A stretch of 64,000 nt of DNA. It comes from Gaoshiqia sediminis (GTDB lineage: Bacteria; Bacteroidota; Bacteroidia; Bacteroidales; Prolixibacteraceae). The stretch covers positions 248,001-312,000 of the forward strand of contig NZ_JAPAAF010000001.1 in the NCBI RefSeq assembly GCF_025907915.1. The letters run 5' to 3'. The notes under the pieces were generated by a model. That model was not told the DNA's origin. It searched no databases and saw nothing but the letters and a program-made list of their open reading frames with translations. Each line of letters opens with the position of its first letter. The first letter of the stretch is position 1. A program made the translations under genes and the position numbers. This document shows, one piece after another, positions 25,024 to 33,136 of this stretch.

Positions 25024-25617
25024 ATGCTCCCTAAATTGAAGAAGACTATAAATACTAATTCGAGTTCCGAAGTTGATCCGTTCTACTGGAATGAAGAAAA
25101 TTTCAGCAAAGTGTTTGACGAGTACTATTCTTCTCTTTGTTTCTTCTCGAATAAATATTTGGAGGACATGGACCTGGCCCGGTCGCTGGTGCAGGAAGTG
25201 TTTGTGGATCTTTGGACCAAACGTGAAAATATTGCCTTAAAATATTCCGTAAAATCATATCTCTATACCGCAGTTAAAAACCGGTCGATTGATTATTTAC
25301 GCACCGTCAGGAAAAATGTAAAATTATCAGCGGTGGGAGATTGTCAGTTGGAAACCCCCTTCCGTGATGCCCTTGAGGAAGCAGAACTAAACGACAGAAT
25401 CAACAAATCGATTAATGAATTGCCCGAAAAGTGTCGGGAAGTGTTTGTGTTGTGCCGTTTTGAAGGATTAAAGTACAGCCAGATTGCAGAAAAACTAAAT
25501 ATCTCGGTAAAGACGGTTGAAATGCAAATGGGAATTGCGTTAAAAAAAATGCGTGAAAAACTGTCAGATATTCAATTGGTTAAACTTCTTCTCTGTATTT
25601 TTTCGAAAAAAAAGTAG
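25024..25617 (+). CDS. ECF RNA polymerase sigma factor of PUL3
   Basis: A 197-residue ECF sigma factor. Region 2 lies at about 35-105 (FDEYYSSLCFFSNKYLED, VQEVFVDLWTKRENI, YTAVKNRSIDYLRTV). Region 4 is at about 140-185 (LPEKCREVFVLCRF, YSQIAEKLNISVKTVEMQM). It differs clearly from the PUL1/PUL2 sigma factors and resembles the longer Bacteroidota FecI-like group. Its ATG is AAAATG with no Shine-Dalgarno. The fecR partner begins 60 bases downstream. Confidence 0.9.
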   Translation: MLPKLKKTINTNSSSEVDPFYWNEENFSKVFDEYYSSLCFFSNKYLEDMDLARSLVQEVFVDLWTKRENIALKYSVKSYLYTAVKNRSIDYLRTVRKNVKLSAVGDCQLETPFRDALEEAELNDRINKSINELPEKCREVFVLCRFEGLKYSQIAEKLNISVKTVEMQMGIALKKMREKLSDIQLVKLLLCIFSKKK

Positions 25618-25627
25618 GTTTTATTAC

Positions 25628-25653
25628 AGGGTAACTTGGCCATATTTCGTCTA
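25628..25653 (+). promoter_or_regulatory. Candidate ECF-type promoter before PUL3 fecR
   Basis: AGGGTAAC at 25628-25635 and TCGTCTA from 25647, with 12 bases between AAC and CGT. CGT ends 27 bases before the FecR ATG at 25678. This matches the PUL2 element in sequence and distance, suggesting that each sigma factor drives its own fecR. Confidence 0.4.
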
Positions 25654-25677
25654 TGGGGTGATTTAACCCAAGACGAC

Positions 25678-26688
25678 ATGAGCGAAAACCATATCGATAT
25701 TCTAATTGGTAAAGCCCTCTCCGGAAATGCCACTCCCGGGGAACTTGCCGAACTCAAGGAGCTGAAAAAACAATCTCAGGAATATACCGAGGCATATACT
25801 CAAAGCCAAAAAATCTGGCAGCATGCAGAAAGCTGGATTTCCAAGGGCGATATACAGCAAGACAAAATCAAAACACAGGGCGAAATTAACAAGAACTTGT
25901 TCCGGCAAATAAGGCGCAGCAAACGCCTTCTATCCATTTACAAACTTGCAGCCATTCTGGCATTCCCCATCGCGTTGGCAATAAGCCTTTTGTTGATGAA
26001 ACAAAATCAGGAGGACGTACTGCTTGTATCCACAACTACAGAGATAACCGCGCCAACAGGGCATATCGCCAAATGCAAGCTTCCTGATGGCACAGAAGTC
26101 TGGATCAACTCCGGATCGACCATTACTTACGATGCTTCCGGATTTGGTTCCGATACACGGGAAGTAAGCCTGAACGGTGAAGCCTATTTTGAGGTTTTCA
26201 AAGATCGGCAGAAAACGTTTTTTGTCCGTACTCCATTAGCTGATGTAAAAGTTACCGGTACTTCGTTCAATGTAAAAGCCCATTCCGATTCTCAATCTTT
26301 TGAAACTGTTTTGAGTGAAGGCAGTGTGGAACTGGATTTAAAGCGGCAAGGACAAGAATTGTTGAAAATGGAACCTGGAGAACGGGTTATTTATGAAAAA
26401 GCACAAGGCAAGGTGCTGGTGCAGCAAGTTGATCCGGAGCTTTTCTCTTCGTGGCGAAATGGCGAGATCATATTTAAAGATGCAACCTTAAACGATTTGG
26501 CTAACGAGCTGGAACGGATTTATGGAGTTCGGTTCCGGTTTGAGGACCCGAATATGGCCGGCTACCGGTTCAGGGGGATGTTTAGTTACAGCAACAACCT
26601 GATTGATGCACTTGAAAAAATTAAGGTAACTGCTCAGGTTGATTATTATATCGAAAATAAAGAAGTATGGCTAAAGAAAAGAAACTAA
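25678..26688 (+). CDS. FecR-family anti-sigma factor of PUL3
   Basis: A 336-residue protein from the ATG at 25678 (MSENHIDILIGKALSG). An in-frame TTG at 25636 would put the start inside the candidate promoter, so it is not used. There is one transmembrane helix (LAAILAFPIALAISLLLM, about 90-108). The FecR domain follows (APTGHIAKCKLPDGTEVWINSGS, VSLNGEAYFEVFKD, DVKVTGTSFNV), then DUF4974 from about 265 (DATLNDLANELERIYGVRFRF). It is the partner of the PUL3 sigma factor and SusC. Confidence 0.9.
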   Translation: MSENHIDILIGKALSGNATPGELAELKELKKQSQEYTEAYTQSQKIWQHAESWISKGDIQQDKIKTQGEINKNLFRQIRRSKRLLSIYKLAAILAFPIALAISLLLMKQNQEDVLLVSTTTEITAPTGHIAKCKLPDGTEVWINSGSTITYDASGFGSDTREVSLNGEAYFEVFKDRQKTFFVRTPLADVKVTGTSFNVKAHSDSQSFETVLSEGSVELDLKRQGQELLKMEPGERVIYEKAQGKVLVQQVDPELFSSWRNGEIIFKDATLNDLANELERIYGVRFRFEDPNMAGYRFRGMFSYSNNLIDALEKIKVTAQVDYYIENKEVWLKKRN

Positions 26689-26735
26689 TTAAACCTAAAT
26701 AGTATGGAATAAAGGATGAAACGTGGCTTAAAAAA

Positions 26736-26790
26736 GAAGAGGGAATAGGTCGAAGCATTCCCCCTTCAAAAATCAATAGCTACGAATAGC
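26736..26790 (+). promoter_or_regulatory. Two hairpins in the SusC leader of PUL3
   Basis: Hairpin A: GAAGAGGGAAT (26736-26746) with ATTCCCCCTTC (26757-26767), 10 of 11 positions paired, loop AGGTCGAAGC. Hairpin B: GCTA-CGAA-TAGC (26779-26790). Both loops contain CGAA, and B ends 33 bases before the SusC ATG, close to the distances in PUL1 and PUL4. The loop match is shorter here than in those two, so support is weaker. Confidence 0.45.
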
Positions 26791-26823
26791 GTAATCAATT
26801 TTATTAATTCAACATTCAAATTT

Positions 26824-29800
26824 ATGAAAAAAAAACTTGAACGAGGGAGAACTCATGTTCTCTGGCTAAAAAAATTATGGCTTATGATGAGGTTATGTGT
26901 ATTGCTGATTTTATTGGCCTCGGTTTCGGTTACAGCAACCGTCTATTCGCAAAACTCGAAGCTGACACTGAAGATGAAGAACTCCAGGATCGCGGATGTC
27001 TTCAATTCCATTGAGGAACAATCGGATTATTATTTCTTTTATAATCGCGATCTTTTCGATGATTCCCAGATGGTAAGTGTGGATATGGAGAATAAAAACG
27101 TCTCAGAAATCCTGGATGAACTTTTTAAGGGAAGAAATATCAGTTACAAAATTGTTGAGCGGAATATTCTGATTGAGGTTAATGCCGACAAGCTTAATCA
27201 GATGAACCAGCAAAAGGGCGATATAAGGGGGAAGGTCACCGATTCTTCCGGCGCTCCGCTTCCGGGAGTAACTGTATTGATAAAAGGCACAACGCAGGGA
27301 ACAATTACTGATGGTGATGGGAACTATTCGCTTCCGAATGTCCCGGGAGATGGTACCTTGGTGTTTTCGTTTGTTGGGATGAGAACACAGGAAATAGGAA
27401 TCGCTGGGAAAACGCAAATCAATATTACTCTTGAAGAACTTTCAATTGGTCTTGATGAGGTTGTTGCTGTTGGATACGGGACACAGCGGAAAATTACAAT
27501 CACAGGGTCAGTGGTTAATACAAAAGGCGATGAGTTGATGAAGAGTCCTGTTCCTAATGTTACAAACTCTATACAAGGCCGTCTTCCTGGAGTAATTGCC
27601 GTAAACACTTCAGGTGAGCCAGGGAGAGATGATTCACAGATTTTAATTCGGGGCAGAAGTACATTTGGGAATACGCAACCATTATTAGTAATTGATGGGG
27701 TGCCCAGACCAACTGAAGGATTGGGCCGTATCGACCCGCAAAGCATCGAGAGCATAACTGTGCTTAAAGATGCTTCGGCTGCAATTTATGGCGCCCGGGC
27801 AGCCAATGGTGTGATTTTGGTTCAAACCAAACGCGGCGACATTGGGAAGCCGGTTTTCAACTTTAATTATAACCAAGGTTTTAGTCAACCTACCAGGGTG
27901 TTGGATGTATTGGATGCTGCAACCTATGCTGAAGTTAGGAACGAAGCGGATATCAGGAATGGTGCAAGCTCGACTACTTATACCGAAGAAGATATTCAGA
28001 AATTTAGAGATGGATCAGATCCAATAATGCATCCGAATACCGATTGGGTTGCAGAAACATTGAAAAGCTGGACGCTTCAGAACAAGATGAACCTATCGGT
28101 TAACGGGGGGAGCAAAACCATACGCTATTTTTTGTCGTTGGGATTGCAGAATCAGGACGGGCACTTTAAAAATAATCCCACAGACTACAAACAGTACAAT
28201 TTAAGGTCGAACATTGACGCAAATATCACTGATAATTTCAAAGTGAGTCTGAATGTTGCAGGACGTTTGGAAAAAAGAACCTATCCCTCAACAGGGACGT
28301 GGGTAAACTTCGTCAACATCCTTTCTGCCCCCCCAAGACTTCCTGCTAAATACCCGAATGGACTTATTGCTGCGGGTCGGTTTGGAGAGAATCCATTGTT
28401 ACGCGATCAGGCTGGCTATCTGAAGCAGGAAAGTATGCCAATTCAGTCCACATTGGCTATAGAATATAAGGTTCCTTTCATTGAAGGTTTGTCATTTAAT
28501 GGTTCCTATAGCTATGATTTTACACATGATTTTGAGAAAACTTTTCAGAAACCATATAGTTATTGGGAATATGTGCCAATTACTGATGATTACATCGAGG
28601 TGCAATCGAATTATTATGCCAGCCCTGCAGTAAGGGACTATTTCAATCGTTCCTTTGTAACAACATATAATCTTACAGCAAGCTATGTCAAGTCGATAGG
28701 ACGCCATAATATAAGCTTGATGCTTGGCGCTGAAAGAGCAGAAAACAAAGGGAATAACGCAAGCGCTTTTCGGAAAAATTTTCCGTCAACCAGCTTGACC
28801 GACATCAACTTTGGCGGATCAGGCCTTGCCGATCAAAGTACAAGTGGCTCTTCCTATTTGACCAGAAGAGATAATTATTTTGGACGCGCTTCTTACAACT
28901 TTCAGGAGAAATACTTGGCAGAATTCCTTTTTCGCTATGACGGCTCTCCGATCTTTCCCAAGAATAAACGATACGGGTTCTTTCCCGGGTTCTCCGTAGG
29001 CTGGCGGATATCCGAGGAGGATTTTATGAAAAGCCTGACTGCCTTAGATTACTTGAAGTTGCGTGCTTCCTACGGTGAATTGGGGAATGATGATGTTGAT
29101 GATCCTTACGCCTACCTCAGTTCATATTCTATCGGTCGTACCTATAATTTTGGCGGGATTGATGTTCTGGGATTAAATCCTGGTGTATTGCCTAATTCTA
29201 ACTATACCTGGGAAGTACTGGAAACAATGAACTTTGGGGCAGACGCATCTTTTTGGGATTTGAAGCTTGGAGTAGAACTGGATATCTTTAAACAGAATAG
29301 ATCAAGTATTTTAGCGCAGAGACAGTTGAGTGTTTCAGATACATATGGGTATTCAGGGCTCCCGCCCGAAAATATCGGGAAAGTTGAGAATCATGGCTTT
29401 GAGCTAGTGTTGAGTCACAACAATCGATTTAATGATCTGATTTTTAGGGCGAGGGGTAATGTTTCTTTTGCACGGAACAAGTACGTGTATTTTGATGAAG
29501 TCCCTGCAGGCGAGGAATATCAGATGCAAACAGGTCGTCCGATTGGAGCCCCGTTAATCTGGGGAACAGCTGGCATATACAAAACACAGGAAGAGATTGA
29601 TAATTCGGTTCATTTGGCCAATGCCAAGCCAGGTGATTTAATTTATGTTGACAAGAATAGAGATGGCAACATAAATAATGATGACCAATATCGTATGGAT
29701 AAATCATCCATACCTGAGATCGTATTTGGACTGGATTTAAATTTTGAATACAAAAACCTTGATCTGACGCTTTTTTTCCAAGGTCAAGGAAACGCCGTCT

Positions 29801-30192
29801 ATTTCCCGGGCATTACTAGTTTGGGAGGAGAAAGTAACGCTGCAGCAATTCGCGCAAAAGATCGTTGGACCATTGACAATACTGATGGAACAATGCCTCG
29901 TTCAGGAGGTAACTTTGCTCAGTTCAGTGAGTTTAATATGTATAGCGCGGCTTTTGTACGTTTGAAAAATCTTGAGCTTGGCTACACCTTTCCCGAAAGG
30001 CTTACCTCAAAAATTGGCATTAGTGACTTCCGCGTATATACCAATGCATTTAATGTTTTTACAATCAGTGAAATTGATTTCATGGATCCGGAGGGGCGTG
30101 GAGACGGAAGTGATCCAAATTCAACACGCACCGATGCAAATTACTATCCTCAATTGAGAGTGTTTAACTTAGGTGTTAGTTTATCATTTTAA
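26824..30192 (+). CDS. susC: SusC-family TonB-dependent transporter with STN domain (PUL3)
   Basis: A 1122-residue transporter. In order: signal segment (LMMRLCVLLILLASVSVTATVYSQ), STN domain at about 45-120 (IADVFNSIEEQSDYYFFYNR), CarboxypepD-regulatory-like domain (RGKVTDSSGAPLPGVTVLIK), plug (VGYGTQRKITITGSVVN, LLVIDGVPRP, DASAAIYGARAANGVILV) and barrel ending VFNLGVSLSF. The ATG at 26824 sits in the conserved SusC start context. Ligands are probably products trimmed by the GH95 enzyme and esterases of the same locus. Confidence 0.95.
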   Translation: MKKKLERGRTHVLWLKKLWLMMRLCVLLILLASVSVTATVYSQNSKLTLKMKNSRIADVFNSIEEQSDYYFFYNRDLFDDSQMVSVDMENKNVSEILDELFKGRNISYKIVERNILIEVNADKLNQMNQQKGDIRGKVTDSSGAPLPGVTVLIKGTTQGTITDGDGNYSLPNVPGDGTLVFSFVGMRTQEIGIAGKTQINITLEELSIGLDEVVAVGYGTQRKITITGSVVNTKGDELMKSPVPNVTNSIQGRLPGVIAVNTSGEPGRDDSQILIRGRSTFGNTQPLLVIDGVPRPTEGLGRIDPQSIESITVLKDASAAIYGARAANGVILVQTKRGDIGKPVFNFNYNQGFSQPTRVLDVLDAATYAEVRNEADIRNGASSTTYTEEDIQKFRDGSDPIMHPNTDWVAETLKSWTLQNKMNLSVNGGSKTIRYFLSLGLQNQDGHFKNNPTDYKQYNLRSNIDANITDNFKVSLNVAGRLEKRTYPSTGTWVNFVNILSAPPRLPAKYPNGLIAAGRFGENPLLRDQAGYLKQESMPIQSTLAIEYKVPFIEGLSFNGSYSYDFTHDFEKTFQKPYSYWEYVPITDDYIEVQSNYYASPAVRDYFNRSFVTTYNLTASYVKSIGRHNISLMLGAERAENKGNNASAFRKNFPSTSLTDINFGGSGLADQSTSGSSYLTRRDNYFGRASYNFQEKYLAEFLFRYDGSPIFPKNKRYGFFPGFSVGWRISEEDFMKSLTALDYLKLRASYGELGNDDVDDPYAYLSSYSIGRTYNFGGIDVLGLNPGVLPNSNYTWEVLETMNFGADASFWDLKLGVELDIFKQNRSSILAQRQLSVSDTYGYSGLPPENIGKVENHGFELVLSHNNRFNDLIFRARGNVSFARNKYVYFDEVPAGEEYQMQTGRPIGAPLIWGTAGIYKTQEEIDNSVHLANAKPGDLIYVDKNRDGNINNDDQYRMDKSSIPEIVFGLDLNFEYKNLDLTLFFQGQGNAVYFPGITSLGGESNAAAIRAKDRWTIDNTDGTMPRSGGNFAQFSEFNMYSAAFVRLKNLELGYTFPERLTSKIGISDFRVYTNAFNVFTISEIDFMDPEGRGDGSDPNSTRTDANYYPQLRVFNLGVSLSF

Positions 30193-30205
30193 AATAGAAT
30201 AGGTT

Positions 30206-31903
30206 ATGAATAAATATATAGTCGTGCTATTATTTTCACTTGTAGGGTTTAGTAGCTGTAACAAAGATTACTTAGATATTACCCCCTCTGACAGGGTCGT
30301 TTCAGACCAGGTGTGGAATGATGCCAATTTGGTAAAGTTATATGTGAATGGTTTATATGCAGGAATCCCACATGGGTTCGATACTCATTTATGGTCAAAA
30401 TATACGGATGAAGCTTATGGCGATAACACTTGGTTGATGGGAACTTGGACTGCTGATAACATTACAAGTTTTGGGGCGAGCAGTAATTATATTGATTATT
30501 TTAAACGTGCATATCAATACATCCGCAGTTGTAATATCTACTTTAATGAAATAGATAATTCTCCTGTAAGTGATAATGATAAAGCTGCTTTGTCTGCCCA
30601 GGTTCATTTTATTAGGGCATTTATTTATGCCAATCTGCTGTGGAGGTACGGAGGTATGCCTATTGTTGAAGAAATTTACGATCTTGGAGATGAAGTGAAG
30701 TTTGGCCGAAACTCCTATCAGGAAGTTCTGGATTATATAATTCAGGAAATTGACGCTGCCATACCACATCTTCCGGAAAAATATGGATATACTGAATCAA
30801 ATTTTGGGCGGGCAACCCAGCATGCGGCAATCGCTTTGAAATCCCGTGTCTATCTTTATGCCGCCAGTCCGTTAAATAATCCAGATAATGATAAATCTTT
30901 GTGGCAGAAAGCAGCTGATGCCGCCAAACTGATTATTGATGAAAATGCCTATGATTTGGTCCCGAATTATGAAAATATTTTTCTGGACGTGAATCAAGAG
31001 ATTCTTTTTGCAAGAACCTTTAATAACACGAATGGCCATTTGGTAAGCTTCATTAACACAAATCACACTTATGGTGGTTGGGGAGGATGGGGAGGCCGGA
31101 ATGTCCCTTCCCAAAATTTAGTTGAGGACTATGAAATGATTAATGGGGAAATGATTTTCAATGCTGATGGTACTATTAACCCTGCTTCTGGTTACGACCC
31201 TCAAAACCCATATGTAAACCGTGACCCCCGCTTCTATCAAACGGTTATCTACAACGGAGATACCTTTAGGCCCGAATTACGGGGATCAGCCTCACCCGAT
31301 TATGATGTTACAATGCATATTTCAGGGTTAGATGCTAGTGAGAACCCAATCTTAACGGGCACCTACGGGATTGATAGTTACAAGGTAAATGGTGATAATT
31401 CCAGAACCTCCTACAACTGGAAAAAATTCATCGATAGGAATTTGGTGATTAGCCGGTCAAACGGAGGTTATTCACAACCTTGGATATTTTTCCGCTTAGG
31501 CGAAATATATCTGAATTATGCAGAAGCAATGTTCGAACTGGGATTCGAAGATACGGCGCGTGATTATGTTAATCTTATTAGAGAACGTGCAGGCATGCCG
31601 AGCTTGCCTAGTACCATAACCGGTGATGAACTGAAAATGAGAATTCGTCATGAAAGGAGAATTGAACTGGTTTTAGAAGCACATCGCTTTTTCGATGTTC
31701 GACGGTGGATGATAGCTCCAGAAGTGGAGTCTGATAATATTCGTGGTGTTGAGATCTATAAATACCCTAATGGAGAGTTGCTATTTCGCGAGGTAACGCT
31801 TATTGAACGCCCGCAGTGGGATGATAAATTCTATTGGATACCAATACCACGATCTGAAATTAATAAAGATTCAGGACTTACCCAGAATCCAGGATGGGAC
31901 TAA
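30206..31903 (+). CDS. susD: SusD/RagB-family surface lipoprotein (PUL3)
   Basis: A 565-residue lipoprotein with lipobox LVGFSSCNKDYLD. SusD blocks include AQVHFIRAFIYANLLWRYGGMPIV, IFFRLGEIYLNYAEAMFELG and ERRIELVLEAHRFFDVRRW, ending in SGLTQNPGWD. It begins 13 bases after the SusC stop. It is followed within 20 bases by a long hairpin and an (ATT)n tract. It should bind the PUL3 glycan at the cell surface with its SusC. Confidence 0.95.
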   Translation: MNKYIVVLLFSLVGFSSCNKDYLDITPSDRVVSDQVWNDANLVKLYVNGLYAGIPHGFDTHLWSKYTDEAYGDNTWLMGTWTADNITSFGASSNYIDYFKRAYQYIRSCNIYFNEIDNSPVSDNDKAALSAQVHFIRAFIYANLLWRYGGMPIVEEIYDLGDEVKFGRNSYQEVLDYIIQEIDAAIPHLPEKYGYTESNFGRATQHAAIALKSRVYLYAASPLNNPDNDKSLWQKAADAAKLIIDENAYDLVPNYENIFLDVNQEILFARTFNNTNGHLVSFINTNHTYGGWGGWGGRNVPSQNLVEDYEMINGEMIFNADGTINPASGYDPQNPYVNRDPRFYQTVIYNGDTFRPELRGSASPDYDVTMHISGLDASENPILTGTYGIDSYKVNGDNSRTSYNWKKFIDRNLVISRSNGGYSQPWIFFRLGEIYLNYAEAMFELGFEDTARDYVNLIRERAGMPSLPSTITGDELKMRIRHERRIELVLEAHRFFDVRRWMIAPEVESDNIRGVEIYKYPNGELLFREVTLIERPQWDDKFYWIPIPRSEINKDSGLTQNPGWD

Positions 31904-31922
31904 AAATCAATTGCTTTATCTA

Positions 31923-31955
31923 TAATAGGCTCCCCAAAAGGTGGGGAACCTATTA
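31923..31955 (+). terminator. Long hairpin after PUL3 susD
   Basis: TAATAGGCTCCCC (31923-31935) pairs with GGGGAACCTATTA (31943-31955), 12 of 13 positions, loop AAAAGGT. No U-run follows; the tract after it is ATT repeats. It probably attenuates or stabilises the SusCD transcript ahead of the esterase gene. Confidence 0.65.
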
Positions 31956-31977
31956 TTATTATTATTATTATTATTAT
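31951..31977 (+). repeat. ATT/TAT trinucleotide microsatellite, nine units
   Basis: Nine perfect TAT units run from the 3' arm of the preceding hairpin to 12 bases before the esterase ATG at 31990. It is non-coding for the chosen start. Variation in copy number would change spacing and AT content in the translation-initiation region, but phase variation is only a possibility. Confidence 0.8.
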
Positions 31978-31989
31978 TTATCTGAATTC

Positions 31990-32994
31990 ATGAATAAAAA
32001 AAATCATGCTTTTGTCATTTTTCTCGTGTCAGTACTTACCGGTTTCGGTTTAAGCGCCCAGGCCCAATTTATCAAAGGTACCACCGTTCCGGCCGACACT
32101 ACTTTCAATGTCCCACGCGTTTACCGCCAAATAAAAAACAACTATCCCCAAGCTGTTCCTGCCAAGGACAGTATTCCGGCGGGTGTGATTGCCGACCGCG
32201 ATTTGGTTTATGCTCATTTGCCCGAAACTTCGTTTGGCCCGCGCGATTTGCATGTCGATTTGTTTCGTCCCGAAAAGGCGGGTAAATATCCGGCACTGAT
32301 ATTGGTTCACGGCGGTGGCTGGCGGGCCGGCGACAAATCGTTGCAGGTGCCCATGGCCCAGATGATTGCTCAAAAAGGTTTTGTAGCGGTGGCGGTGGAA
32401 TACCAGTTGTCGCTCGAAGCCAAATACCCGGCAGCGGTCCACAACATCAAAGCGGCCATTCGCTGGTTGCGGGCCAATGCCGATGAATTCAATATCGATC
32501 CCGATTTTATTGCCATTTCGGGTTGTTCGGCAGGCGGACAGTTGGCTGCGTTGGTGGGCATGACGAATGGTGTTAACCAGTTTGAAGGCAGCATGGGCAA
32601 CAACGGGCAGTCGAGTGCTGTGCAGGCCGTGATCGACATCGATGGCGTACTGGATTTTATGGCCCCACTGTCATTGAACTTGGATCGTCGGCCCGACTCG
32701 CCCGATGTGCAATGGCTCGAAGGCGACTTTTACACCCGTCCAGACCGCTGGAAAGAAGCTTCGCCGATTTTCTGGCTGAACGAAAATTCGGTTCCTGTGC
32801 TGTTTTTAAACAGTGGCTTCCCGCGTTTCACCGCCGGTCAGTACGAAATGATATCGATGATGGAGCGCTGGGGCATCTATCACGAGTTGCACAAGTTCGA
32901 TGTGCAGATTCACCCGTTTTGGTTGTTTCATCCCTGGGTGGATGAAACGGTTACGTACATGGTCGAATTCATGCGGAAAGTGTCGCAAGATTAA
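31990..32994 (+). CDS. Secreted alpha/beta-hydrolase, BD-FAE/acetylesterase type
   Basis: A 334-residue esterase with a signal peptide (AFVIFLVSVLTGFGLSAQAQ). It has the oxyanion-hole motif HGGGWRAGDK and the nucleophile elbow GCSAGGQLAAL, as in hormone-sensitive-lipase-like and feruloyl/acetyl esterases of PULs. The distal segment has LFLNSGFPRFTAGQYEM where a catalytic Asp is normally expected, and His candidates in IHPFWLFHPW. An in-frame start at 31894 would overlap SusD and read through the ATT tract as a run of tyrosines, so it is rejected. Removal of acyl groups from the PUL3 glycan before GH95 attack is inferred. Confidence 0.8.
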   Translation: MNKKNHAFVIFLVSVLTGFGLSAQAQFIKGTTVPADTTFNVPRVYRQIKNNYPQAVPAKDSIPAGVIADRDLVYAHLPETSFGPRDLHVDLFRPEKAGKYPALILVHGGGWRAGDKSLQVPMAQMIAQKGFVAVAVEYQLSLEAKYPAAVHNIKAAIRWLRANADEFNIDPDFIAISGCSAGGQLAALVGMTNGVNQFEGSMGNNGQSSAVQAVIDIDGVLDFMAPLSLNLDRRPDSPDVQWLEGDFYTRPDRWKEASPIFWLNENSVPVLFLNSGFPRFTAGQYEMISMMERWGIYHELHKFDVQIHPFWLFHPWVDETVTYMVEFMRKVSQD

Positions 32995-33037
32995 TATTTT
33001 CTGAATGTCTTCCCATTGTTTTTCTCAATTTGGACAA

Positions 33038-33098
33038 AATGCCCCCTGTTTGCTGATGTAATGCTCCCTGTCTGATTATCAGCAATACTCTATTTTTG
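33038..33098 (+). promoter_or_regulatory. Tandem direct repeat and promoter before the GH95 gene
   Basis: AATGCCCCCTGTTTG (33038-33052) and AATGCTCCCTGTCTG (33060-33074) are 15-bp direct repeats with two mismatches and a 22-bp period, about two helical turns. TATTTTTG at 33091-33098 matches TAnnTTTG and lies 16 bases after the second repeat, so the repeat covers the -33 region. The ATG follows at 33137. This is the layout of an activator-dependent promoter; the activator is unknown. Confidence 0.6.
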
Positions 33099-33136
33099 AA
33101 AGGTTTTAATTAAATTTCATCAACATTCTACCTGAC

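Noticed and set aside
31951-31977. Microsatellite as a translational phase-variation switch
   Set aside because: The unit is three bases and lies outside the reading frame chosen, so slippage cannot shift a frame; only spacing effects remain possible.
31894-31989. Longer start for the PUL3 esterase, giving a poly-Tyr segment
   Set aside because: It would overlap susD, translate the ATT microsatellite and place 32 residues before a good signal peptide; ATG 31990 is better.
33038-33074. Direct repeats as the start of a CRISPR array
   Set aside because: Only two 15-bp imperfect copies with a 7-bp gap; no further units and no cas genes.
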